DNA from: Lachnospiraceae bacterium
GTDB lineage: Bacteria; Bacillota; Clostridia; Lachnospirales; Lachnospiraceae
Direction of reading: 5' to 3'
Length of the DNA stretch: 6,690 nucleotides
Assembly: GCA_024694785.1 (NCBI GenBank)
Contig: JAILJL010000033.1
Coordinates: forward strand, 1-6,690
Positions 1-5,840 of this stretch are shown piece by piece (positions within the stretch are counted from its first letter, which is position 1; each line of letters opens with the position of its first letter). The notes below the pieces were generated by a model. The model saw nothing but the letters and a program-made list of their open reading frames with translations, ran no database searches and was not told the origin of the DNA. The position numbers were made by a program, and so were the translations under genes.

Positions 1-1
1 A

Positions 2-424
2 TTATGGCCTGCAGAGGATCTTGTTAAGGAATGCAAGAAGATCGCTAAGGAGAACGAGTGTACAGTAACATTAACAGAAGATGTTAAGAAGGGTACTAAG
101 AACGCAGACGTTATCTATACAGATATCTGGGTATCAATGGGCGAGCCTGATGAAGTATGGGCAGAGAGAATTAAGCTTCTTAAGCCTTATCAGGTTAATA
201 AGGAAGCTATGGCCAATGCTAAGGATACAGCAATCTTTATGCATTGCTTACCTTCATTCCATGACACAAAGACAACTATCGGCGCAGATATTGCAAAGAA
301 GTTCAAGATTAAAGAGATGGAAGCTACTGACGAAGTATTCGAGAGCAAGCAGTCTGTTGTATTCGACGAGGCTGAGAACAGAATGCATACAATCAAGGCA
401 GTTATGTATGCTACATTAAAGTAA
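2..424 (+). CDS. arcB: Ornithine carbamoyltransferase, C-terminal part (5' end outside window)
   Basis: The reading frame is open from the window edge and ends at TAA 422-424, giving the last 140 residues of a protein normally about 330 long. This is the ornithine-binding and C-terminal domain. The SMG motif (TCA ATG GGC, nt 134-142, within DIWVSMGEP) contacts ornithine in this family, and the HCLP motif (nt 242-253) is the conserved catalytic loop; the ending [13 protein letters not shown] is also typical. The cytoplasmic enzyme interconverts ornithine plus carbamoyl phosphate with citrulline plus phosphate. A carbamate kinase gene starts 72 nt downstream, which argues for the catabolic arginine deiminase role (ArcB). 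The anabolic ArgF cannot be told apart by sequence here. Putrescine carbamoyltransferase, which can also sit beside a carbamate kinase, is less likely because the SMG motif is intact. The ATG at 137 is an internal methionine, not the start. Confidence 0.93.
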   Translation, partial: LWPAEDLVKECKKIAKENECTVTLTEDVKKGTKNADVIYTDIWVSMGEPDEVWAERIKLLKPYQVNKEAMANAKDTAIFMHCLPSFHDTKTTIGADIAKKFKIKEMEATDEVFESKQSVVFDEAENRMHTIKAVMYATLK

Positions 425-437
425 TTAATCAAGATAT

Positions 438-478
438 GCCGGGCTTCGAAGATGCCGGAGCCCGGTGTTTTTGTCTTT
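438..478 (+). terminator. Intrinsic terminator or attenuator between arcB and arcC
   Basis: A 7-bp perfect stem, CCGGGCT (439-445) with AGCCCGG (459-465), is extended by two G-T pairs. The loop is 13 nt and contains the palindrome CTTCGAAG. A T-rich run, TGTTTTTGTCTTTT (466-479), follows. The T-run ends 2 nt before the carbamate kinase Shine-Dalgarno, and no sigma-A promoter is visible in this 72-nt gap. The hairpin therefore probably reduces, but does not abolish, read-through into arcC. Confidence 0.72.
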
Positions 479-496
479 TAGAGGAGATATTTTAAA

Positions 497-1435
497 ATGG
501 AACAGAAGAAGATAGTTCTTGCTTTGGGCGGTAACGCACTCGGCAATAACGCGGAAGAGCAGCTTGAGCTTGTTAAGATTACGGCTAAGACAATCGTGGA
601 TTTAATCGAACAGGGACATAAGATTGTTATAGGACACGGTAACGGACCGCAGGTCGGAATGATTAACCTTGCGATGGAGCATTCTGCATTAAACGGAGGT
701 GGTACGCCTGCAATGCCATTCCCTGAGTGTGGCGCTATGAGTCAGGGATATATCGGATATCATTTACAGCAGGCAATCCAGCAGGAATTAAAGAGCCGTG
801 GTATTAAGAAGGAAGTTGCGTGCCTTATTACCCAGGTGGTTGTAGATCCTGAGGATCCTGCGTTTAAGAAGCCTACGAAGCCTATCGGCGCATTTATGAC
901 GAAGGAAGATGCAGAGAGAATCGAAGCAGAGAAGGGTTATACATTTGTTGAGGATGCGGGACGTGGTTACAGAAGAGTAGTTCCGTCACCGCAGCCTAAG
1001 AGAATCGTCGAGATTGGGGTAGTTAATAAGTTAGTTGAGGATGACGTTGTAGTAATCACTGTCGGAGGCGGCGGAATCCCGGTTATAGAGACTTCTGAAG
1101 GCCTTAAGGGAACAGCGGCGGTTATCGATAAGGATAAGTCGTGTGCGCGCCTTGCCGAGGATTTGAATGCAGATATGCTTGTAATCCTTACTGCAGTTGA
1201 CAGAGTATGTATTAATTTCAATAAGCCTGATCAAAAAGCGCTTGAATCCATAAGTCTTGACGAGTGCAAGAAGTATATTAAGGAAGGTCATTTTGCACCG
1301 GGATCCATGCTTCCTAAGGTAGAAGCTTGTATGAATTTCGTAGGATCGGGTAAGGGCAGAGAAGCGCTTATAACTTCCCTTGAAAAGGCCGGACTTGCCA
1401 TGAAGGGCGAGACCGGAACCAAGATTGTGGGATAA
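497..1435 (+). CDS. arcC: Carbamate kinase
   Basis: Complete 312-residue protein, the usual length for the family. It catalyses carbamoyl phosphate + ADP to ATP + carbamate (which breaks down to CO2 and NH3), the ATP-yielding step of arginine/citrulline fermentation in the cytoplasm. Amino-acid-kinase landmarks, in order: GGNAL at residues 11-15 near the phosphate-binding N-terminus; GHGNGPQVG at 46-54; the KPTKPIG/MTKEDAER protruding subdomain at about 125-145; VGGGGIPV at 189-196; AVIDKDKS at about 208-215; FAPGSMLPKVEA at 266-277; and a C-terminal TGT at 306-308. The start is supported by AGGAG (482-486) 10 nt upstream of ATG 497. The ornithine carbamoyltransferase gene lies upstream, the classical arc order. 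There is no clear terminator after the stop, but the next gene has its own promoter. Confidence 0.97.
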   Translation: MEQKKIVLALGGNALGNNAEEQLELVKITAKTIVDLIEQGHKIVIGHGNGPQVGMINLAMEHSALNGGGTPAMPFPECGAMSQGYIGYHLQQAIQQELKSRGIKKEVACLITQVVVDPEDPAFKKPTKPIGAFMTKEDAERIEAEKGYTFVEDAGRGYRRVVPSPQPKRIVEIGVVNKLVEDDVVVITVGGGGIPVIETSEGLKGTAAVIDKDKSCARLAEDLNADMLVILTAVDRVCINFNKPDQKALESISLDECKKYIKEGHFAPGSMLPKVEACMNFVGSGKGREALITSLEKAGLAMKGETGTKIVG

Positions 1436-1459
1436 TTGATAACGGCAAAAGTAATAAAG

Positions 1460-1489
1460 ATGACAGATATGGCATTAATGTGTTATAAT
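1460..1489 (+). promoter_or_regulatory. Sigma-A-type promoter with extended -10, upstream of the zinc-ribbon gene
   Basis: The -35 element ATGACA (1460-1465; 5 of 6 to TTGACA) is separated by 18 nt from a perfect TATAAT (1484-1489). A TG one base upstream of the -10 (1481-1482) makes it an extended -10. The predicted start of transcription is near 1496, leaving a leader of about 26 nt before ATG 1522. This makes the downstream gene its own transcription unit. Confidence 0.72.
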
Positions 1490-1511
1490 GCATAGCAAAA
1501 TTAGTATTACC

Positions 1512-1516
1512 GAGGA
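1512..1516 (+). promoter_or_regulatory. Ribosome binding site that decides the start of the zinc-ribbon gene
   Basis: GAGGA at 1512-1516 overlaps the first possible ATG (1516-1518), so it cannot serve that codon. It lies 5 nt upstream of the second in-frame ATG (1522), a normal though short spacing. The start was therefore placed at 1522. Confidence 0.65.
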
Positions 1517-1521
1517 TGCGT

Positions 1522-1938
1522 ATGGAGAAAAGAAAGAGTTTTTTTGGTAATTATAAATACTGCGAAGGCTGTCATCAGCTTCTTGAAGCAGATTATGAAT
1601 TTGATATGTGTCCTACCTGCATAGAGCAGGAAGTCTTTAAGCAGGTGCGTGAGTACATAAGGAATAATGATGTGACAGAATATGAAGTTGCGGAGAGATT
1701 TGAGCTTCCGATAGAGCGTGTGAAGGGCTGGATACGAGAGGGACGCATACAGTATCAGGATAAGCCCGGACAGAAGGCGCTGGGACAGCGGTGCGCTCGC
1801 TGCGGAGACTTGATATTGCAAGGAGATTTCTGTCCGAAGTGTCTCAAATATCTTCGTGCTCCTAAGGGAACGGTGGCGTATAATCCACTTTCGGATGAAG
1901 AATCGAAGATGCGTTACCTAAATGATAAACAAGATTAA
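1522..1938 (+). CDS. Small zinc-ribbon / helix-turn-helix protein, YvyF-like (flagellar-operon-protein family)
   Basis: 138 residues from ATG 1522 (140 if the less likely ATG 1516 is used). Two Cys4 zinc-binding sites flank a central segment. The first is CEGC...CPTC at residues 14, 17, 30, 33; the second is CARC...CPKC at 91, 94, 104, 107. Residues about 51-78 (EYEVAERFELPIERVKGWIREGRI) look like a winged or MerR-like helix-turn-helix in which a short recognition helix precedes an IREGRI strand. The order zinc ribbon, QVREYIRNN helix, HTH-like part resembles the YvyF (TIGR03826-type) family encoded beside flgM in Bacillus flagellar operons. No flagellar gene is visible here, and the second ribbon is an addition to the shorter form I know. 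The likely role is a cytoplasmic nucleic-acid-binding or regulatory protein; function is not established. It has its own promoter and a strong terminator, so it is probably monocistronic. Confidence 0.85.
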   Translation: MEKRKSFFGNYKYCEGCHQLLEADYEFDMCPTCIEQEVFKQVREYIRNNDVTEYEVAERFELPIERVKGWIREGRIQYQDKPGQKALGQRCARCGDLILQGDFCPKCLKYLRAPKGTVAYNPLSDEESKMRYLNDKQD

Positions 1939-1975
1939 CAGGATTAACGTAAATTTTACAAAAGTGTTTCAAAAA

Positions 1976-2024
1976 GGCAAAGAAAAAGCACAAACAATGT
2001 AATATTTGTTTGTGCTTTTTTGCC
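1976..2024 (+). terminator. Strong intrinsic terminator after the zinc-ribbon gene
   Basis: A perfect 15-bp stem pairs AAAAAGCACAAACAA (1983-1997) with its reverse complement at 2006-2020, around an 8-nt loop (1998-2005). The 3' arm ends in a T-run (2016-2021). GGCAA (1976-1980) can also pair with TTGCC (2020-2024), lengthening the base. The A-run on the 5' side means it could also work on the opposite strand. Confidence 0.9.
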
Positions 2025-2152
2025 AATCAGAGGGGCGCTTTGGTGCATTAAAAAATTTTTTTTCGCACATAAAATACAAAATTATACTAATACAAATTTA
2101 TCCAATTCAAGAACAGTGTTCTGAAAAACCCCGAAAACTCGGGAAATTGTTC

Positions 2153-2232
2153 AATTTTCACAAACGGGAGCAGTGGGGTGAAAAGTCTGTCAAGCCACAA
2201 GATATGGGCGTTTGTGTAGTTTTCACAATATT
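2153..2232. promoter_or_regulatory. Two candidate CodY-like operator boxes upstream of the transporter promoter
   Basis: Compared by eye with the CodY consensus AATTTTCWGAAAATT, positions 2153-2167 match 11 of 15 and 2218-2232 match 12 of 15. The second box overlaps the first two bases of the -35 hexamer, a position where binding would block RNA polymerase. CodY controls peptide-transport genes in several low-GC Gram-positives, which fits the gene it precedes. The region is AT-rich, so chance matches are likely enough to keep confidence low. Confidence 0.3.
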
Positions 2233-2259
2233 GACAAATATGTTGCTTTTTTGTATATT
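2231..2259 (+). promoter_or_regulatory. Near-consensus sigma-A promoter of the peptide-transporter operon
   Basis: A perfect -35 TTGACA (2231-2236), exactly 17 nt of spacer, and -10 TATATT (2254-2259; 5 of 6). The predicted transcription start is near 2265-2266, giving a leader of about 92 nt before the solute-binding protein ATG at 2358. It is the best promoter of the window and fits a gene usually made in large amounts. Confidence 0.85.
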
Positions 2260-2310
2260 ATGTAAAGTGGTTTCGGTATTTTCTTCAGTATCGGACCATC
2301 AGAAAAGTTT

Positions 2311-2331
2311 TTAACAGGAGAGCCCTGTTAA
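2311..2331 (+). promoter_or_regulatory. Leader-RNA hairpin just upstream of the Shine-Dalgarno
   Basis: A perfect 8-bp inverted repeat, TTAACAGG (2311-2318) with CCTGTTAA (2324-2331), encloses a 5-nt loop. Two further G-T pairs are possible at the base. It lies about 45 nt into the predicted transcript and 10 nt before AAGGAGG (2342-2348). No T-run follows, so it is not a terminator. It may stabilise the 5' end of the mRNA or be a protein-binding site. Confidence 0.6.
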
Positions 2332-2357
2332 GGTATAATTTAAGGAGGAAGAATTAT

Positions 2358-4703
2358 ATGAAGAAGAAACTTGTAGCCATTCTTCTTGTAGCAGCAATGG
2401 TACTTTCATTAGTAGCCTGCGGCAAGGATAATGGAACCAGTGAACCTGGAAAGCCAAGCTCAGGTGAGAGCAATGACGCAGGAAAGAAGTATACTTTCCA
2501 TGGCTATTTGTCTTCCGGAGTAATTACATCATTCAGCCCTACAGATTGGCAGACAAACAGCGAGAGCACGCTTATGGGTCCTTGTATGTCAGGACTTTAT
2601 TCATTTAACTACAATCCGGATGCTGAATATGAGTATGACCTTGTTCCTGAAATGGCAGCAGCAATGCCGGAGGACGTTACAACTCAGTATGCAGGCCAGT
2701 ATGGTATTCCTGCAGATGCAACAGAGGGATATGCTTGGAAGGTAGCTCTTCGTCAGGATCTTAAGTGGGATGACGGAACACCTATCACATCCAAGGATTA
2801 TGCTTACACTGTAGAGCAGTTCCTTAGCCCTGATATGAAGAACTATCGTGCAGATAGCTATACAGGTAACGTAGGTGAGCTTTACAATGCAAAGGCATTC
2901 TTTGAAGGCACATTCGGTGCAGCAGTTCCTAGAGGAAAGACATGGGCAGATGTTGTTAAGGGCGCTGACGGCAAGTACACAATTGACGGACATCAGGCAT
3001 TCTTAGCTTGGAATATGCCTACTACATTAGTAAGTGGCGATAGCTATGTTATTAAGGATTATGCTGTTGAGTACGGTATGGCTCAGGAGACAGCTGACTG
3101 GCTTGACGGCCTTATGGATGCAAGAGGTGCTGTTGAACTTACAGACGAAGTTATTGAGAAGTTCTTTGCTTGGACATCTTCAGATGACTGGGGCAACGAG
3201 CCTGAAGAAGACCTTATCGGATACATTGCTTATGACGATCCTGCATTAGCATGTACATTCGATCAGGTTGGTTACCTTACACCGGATGAGTACACAATCG
3301 TTCAGATTTTAGTTAACCCTTGTATCGGTTTCTATTTATACTACGGCGGACTTCATGATGAGTTAGTTAAGCCTGACCTCTATGAAGCTAACAAGAAGCA
3401 GGTTGGTGCTCTTATTAAGTCCTCTTATGGTACTTCAGTAGATACATTTGCTTCCTATGGTCCTTATAAGATGGATGAGTATCAGGAAGGCAAGTATGTT
3501 CATTACACAAGAAACGAGAACTGGTTTGGTTATACAGATGGTAACCATGAAGGTATGTATCAGACAACTGACATCGAGTACCAGGTAGTAGAAGAGCAGT
3601 CAACAAGACTTTCACTCTTCTTACAGGGTAAGTTAGATGACGTTGATTTGGTATCTGATAATATTCCTGATTATGGTTTGTCAGAGTACACATACTATAC
3701 ACCTGAATCCTACAATGCGGAATTTGCATGGAACACAAACTTCGATATGTTAAAGAGCCGTGAGACAGAGAATGTCTGCAAGACAATCTTCACATATATT
3801 GAGTGGAGGCAGGCATTTGCTTTATCATTAGACAGACAGGATTACTGCAAGTCATGTACTTCGGGTTATGAGCCGTCTTATGGTATTATCAGTGATTACT
3901 ACATCCATGACCCTGATCATCTTGCTAAGTATCGTGCAACTCCTCAGGCACAGGCAACTCTTTGCGAAGTTTACGGTGCTGACAGTGTAGACGAGTTATC
4001 CGGTTATGATCTTGCGGAAGCAAAGAGATTACTTCAGGTAGCTTATGACAAGTGCTATGCAGATGGCAACATCGATGATGATGATATGGTAGTTGTTGAA
4101 TTCCATATCAAGTCCGCAGAAGCTGAGAACCAGAGAGCAGTTGACTTCTGTACTAACTCTATGTTAAAGGCAGCAGAAGGAACATCACTTGAAGGAAGAA
4201 TCAAGTTCGAACTTATCGCTGACCCTGATTACTATAACAACGCTAAGCAGGGTGCGTGCGACTTCATTAGGGAGAACTGGGGCGGTGCAGCTCTTAACCC
4301 TTACACAATGATGGGATGCTATTGTACAGACAAGTCCAATGAGTTTGGATTCGATTACAATAAGCACACAGCAACAATTACAGTTAACGGTGAGACTCTT
4401 ACAAAGACAATGATCGAGTGGTACAATGCATTACTTAGCGGTGAGTTCGCTAATGCTGATGCAGATACAAGACTTACAATTCTCTCCGGAATGGAGAAGG
4501 CACTCCTTCTTTACTATCACATCGTTCCTGTAGCAAGCTGGACAACAGCAGCTATGAGATCCCAGAGAATTAACTTTGGTGCAGATCATTTCGTAAATGT
4601 ACTTATGGGATGGGTAAACACCCTTGATCATCTTACATACACAATGGATGATGCTGAGTGGGAAGCATATTGCGCTTCACAGAACAACCAGTTGACATAC
4701 TAA
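2358..4703 (+). CDS. Oligopeptide-type ABC transporter solute-binding lipoprotein (SBP family 5)
   Basis: 781 residues, starting at ATG 2358 with AAGGAGG (2342-2348) 9 nt upstream. The N-terminus is a lipoprotein signal peptide: MKKK, a hydrophobic stretch at about 5-17, and lipobox LVAC at 18-21, so the mature protein is lipid-anchored at Cys21. A Gly/Ser/Asn-rich linker follows to about residue 45. The family 5 (OppA/DppA) signature is RQDLKWDDGTPITSKD at about 132-147, and the conserved WRQAFALSLDRQDYC lies at 483-497, where the family has its 'R.A...AIDR' motif. It should capture peptides or a related solute outside the membrane and deliver them to the permeases encoded next. It is well above the usual 520-620 residues; the extra material appears to include about 150-300, rich in acidic and aromatic residues. 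It has 13 cysteines besides the lipobox Cys, unusual for an exported protein but tolerable in a strict anaerobe. Substrate cannot be read from sequence. Confidence 0.94.
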   Translation: MKKKLVAILLVAAMVLSLVACGKDNGTSEPGKPSSGESNDAGKKYTFHGYLSSGVITSFSPTDWQTNSESTLMGPCMSGLYSFNYNPDAEYEYDLVPEMAAAMPEDVTTQYAGQYGIPADATEGYAWKVALRQDLKWDDGTPITSKDYAYTVEQFLSPDMKNYRADSYTGNVGELYNAKAFFEGTFGAAVPRGKTWADVVKGADGKYTIDGHQAFLAWNMPTTLVSGDSYVIKDYAVEYGMAQETADWLDGLMDARGAVELTDEVIEKFFAWTSSDDWGNEPEEDLIGYIAYDDPALACTFDQVGYLTPDEYTIVQILVNPCIGFYLYYGGLHDELVKPDLYEANKKQVGALIKSSYGTSVDTFASYGPYKMDEYQEGKYVHYTRNENWFGYTDGNHEGMYQTTDIEYQVVEEQSTRLSLFLQGKLDDVDLVSDNIPDYGLSEYTYYTPESYNAEFAWNTNFDMLKSRETENVCKTIFTYIEWRQAFALSLDRQDYCKSCTSGYEPSYGIISDYYIHDPDHLAKYRATPQAQATLCEVYGADSVDELSGYDLAEAKRLLQVAYDKCYADGNIDDDDMVVVEFHIKSAEAENQRAVDFCTNSMLKAAEGTSLEGRIKFELIADPDYYNNAKQGACDFIRENWGGAALNPYTMMGCYCTDKSNEFGFDYNKHTATITVNGETLTKTMIEWYNALLSGEFANADADTRLTILSGMEKALLLYYHIVPVASWTTAAMRSQRINFGADHFVNVLMGWVNTLDHLTYTMDDAEWEAYCASQNNQLTY

Positions 4704-4743
4704 TATCTGTATATATTTGATATAGATGGTATATCTTTAATTA

Positions 4744-4781
4744 GCAGATGTGCGGCTGCGTTTTGCAGCCGCATCACCTGC
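4744..4781 (+). terminator. GC-rich intercistronic hairpin (mRNA stabiliser or leaky terminator)
   Basis: A perfect 9-bp stem TGCGGCTGC (4751-4759) / GCAGCCGCA (4765-4773) has loop GTTTT. An outer GCAG (4744-4747) / CTGC (4778-4781) can close the base. The sequence after it (GAATTTTACGTTTATTTTG) is T-rich but interrupted, so termination is probably partial. Such hairpins between a binding-protein gene and its permease genes commonly give more binding protein than permease. No sigma-A promoter was found between this hairpin and the permease start. Confidence 0.7.
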
Positions 4782-4812
4782 GAATTTTACGTTTATTTTG
4801 GGGTATAAGATA

Positions 4813-4824
4813 GGATATATATCC
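4813..4824. repeat. 12-nt perfect palindrome GGATATATATCC
   Basis: It lies between the intercistronic hairpin and the permease start, 47 nt before ATG 4872. It has the symmetry of a small operator or a short AT hairpin, but no paired promoter was found, so a role is not supported beyond the symmetry. Confidence 0.3.
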
Positions 4825-4871
4825 GGGAATAACTATTTGTAACGATATATTTATTTGATGGGAGATTATCA

Positions 4872-5840
4872 ATGTTAAAATATATATTTAAGCGTATTGT
4901 GCTTGCGATAGTGAGTATGTTCATAGTAATGACTGTTCTTTTCGTGCTCTTACGCCTCATTCCTAACCCGGTTGAACTGGGTGTCAATAATGAAGGTAAA
5001 GCGCTTATAGAAATGCGTAGAGCATGGGGATATTATGATCCGATTCCGACACAGTATGCTATTTTTTTAAAGAATTTGTTCACAAAATTCGATTGGGGAT
5101 TCTGTACAACAGTAGGTACATTCCTTACTCCGGTAACAGAGTATGTAGCAAGTAAATTCCCTTTCACTATTTATATAAATGTATTTGCAGCACTCATATC
5201 GGTGCCGCTTGGTTTGTTTTTTGGTATTATTGCGGCTGTATATAAGAACAAATGGCCGGATCAGATAATTAACGTATTTATTATGGTATTTATTTCCGTT
5301 CCGTCGTTCGTATATGCGTTCGTAATGCAGTATTATATGGGATTCAAGTGGGGACTTTGTCCACTTGTATTGGAGAGTGGTACAGACTTCTTTTCGTGGC
5401 ATATGTTCCGTTCGGCAATAATGCCGATTATGTCTCTTTCATTCCATCCAATCGCATTCTATATGCGTTACGTACGTGCAGAGCTTACAGAGACATTAAC
5501 AACGGATTATATGTTACTTGCAAGAACAAAGGGATTAACGAGAGCACAGGCATCTTTCAGACATGCCTTCCGTAACTCCCTGATTCCGATTTTCCCTACT
5601 ATTCTTGCTGAGATTATAGCGGTATTCTCCGGTGCAATTATTACCGAGCAGGTATTCGCAATTCCGGGAATCGGCAGAACATATCTTATGGCTCTTAATC
5701 TTAAGGATTACAGTGTCTTCTTATGCCTGTCCATGTTCTATGTAGTTATAGGTTTCTTGGGCGGCATCGTATTTGACATGAGCTATATGCTTATAGATCC
5801 TAGAATCCGTATGGGAGGAGGAAAGACTAATGAGTACTAA
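4872..5840 (+). CDS. ABC transporter permease, DppB/OppB type
   Basis: 322 residues, typical family length; GGGAG (4860-4864) lies 7 nt before ATG 4872. It is an inner-membrane channel subunit of the peptide-type importer, pairing with the second permease and with ATPases not seen here. The N-terminus MLKYIFKRI and first helix (about 8-29) are typical. Further hydrophobic segments lie at about 100-123, 133-155, 182-202, 239-262 and 283-306. The ATPase-contacting EAA loop is DYMLLARTKGLTRAQAS at about 212-228, followed by FRHAFRNSLIP. The late motif EQVFAIPGIGRTYLMAL (259-275) and C-terminal IDPRIRMGGG (308-317) are classic for OppB/DppB. The stop codon overlaps the next start by 11 nt, so the two permeases are translationally coupled. 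Some sources would call it nickel/peptide permease; substrate is inferred only from family and neighbours. Confidence 0.95.
   Translation: MLKYIFKRIVLAIVSMFIVMTVLFVLLRLIPNPVELGVNNEGKALIEMRRAWGYYDPIPTQYAIFLKNLFTKFDWGFCTTVGTFLTPVTEYVASKFPFTIYINVFAALISVPLGLFFGIIAAVYKNKWPDQIINVFIMVFISVPSFVYAFVMQYYMGFKWGLCPLVLESGTDFFSWHMFRSAIMPIMSLSFHPIAFYMRYVRAELTETLTTDYMLLARTKGLTRAQASFRHAFRNSLIPIFPTILAEIIAVFSGAIITEQVFAIPGIGRTYLMALNLKDYSVFLCLSMFYVVIGFLGGIVFDMSYMLIDPRIRMGGGKTNEY
5814..5821 (+). promoter_or_regulatory. Ribosome binding site inside the first permease gene
   Basis: GGAGGAGG lies within the last codons of the upstream permease, 8 nt before ATG 5830. It fixes the start of the second permease at 5830 in spite of other in-frame ATGs at 5845 and 5851. 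Confidence 0.85.

Larger units (their letters stand above)
1939..2357. other. 419-nt AT-rich intergenic regulatory region
   Basis: No gene is supported here. Contents in order: the terminator at 1976-2024; an A6T8 tract flanked by GTGC/GCAC (2043-2068), likely curved DNA or a weak hairpin; a 13-nt palindrome AGAACA-G-TGTTCT (2110-2122); a 5-bp hairpin CCCGA/TCGGG (2130-2143); two CodY-like boxes (2153-2167, 2218-2232); an 8-bp inverted repeat CACAAACG (2159-2166) with CGTTTGTG (2209-2216); the promoter 2231-2259; and a leader hairpin at 2311-2331. This density fits a controlled promoter for the large transporter operon. Confidence 0.75.

Noticed and set aside
81..419. Frame overlapping the ornithine carbamoyltransferase gene, and its antisense frame
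   Set aside because: The in-frame SMG and HCLP motifs prove the other frame is coding; these translations are low-complexity shadows.
2..424. Putrescine carbamoyltransferase of an agmatine deiminase cluster
   Set aside because: The ornithine-binding SMG motif is intact and the sequence around it is typical of ornithine carbamoyltransferase.
1516..1518. ATG 1516 as start of the zinc-ribbon gene
   Set aside because: Its ribosome site would overlap the start codon itself; the next in-frame ATG at 1522 has usable spacing.
2110..2122. AGAACA-G-TGTTCT palindrome as a LexA (SOS) box
   Set aside because: The Gram-positive LexA box needs GAAC and GTTC separated by 4 nt; here the gap is 3 nt, and a peptide transporter is not an SOS gene.
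2006..2314. Open frame of 102 codons in the intergenic region, TTG start
   Set aside because: It begins inside the terminator stem, has no ribosome binding site, crosses the transporter promoter and its leader hairpin, and its translation resembles nothing known.
2311..2339. TTAACA-17-TATAAT as the main operon promoter
   Set aside because: Transcription would start within the Shine-Dalgarno; the promoter at 2231-2259 leaves a proper leader and is preferred. The overlap is kept as a finding.
2601..4631. Several open frames on the opposite strand, and one in another frame, within the binding-protein gene
   Set aside because: They are shadows of a strongly coding gene: no ribosome sites, cysteine- and leucine-rich non-protein-like composition, no family resemblance.
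4801..4860. Internal promoter before the first permease (TATAAG, TATATT elements)
   Set aside because: No -35-like hexamer at 16-19 nt upstream of any of these -10-like sequences.
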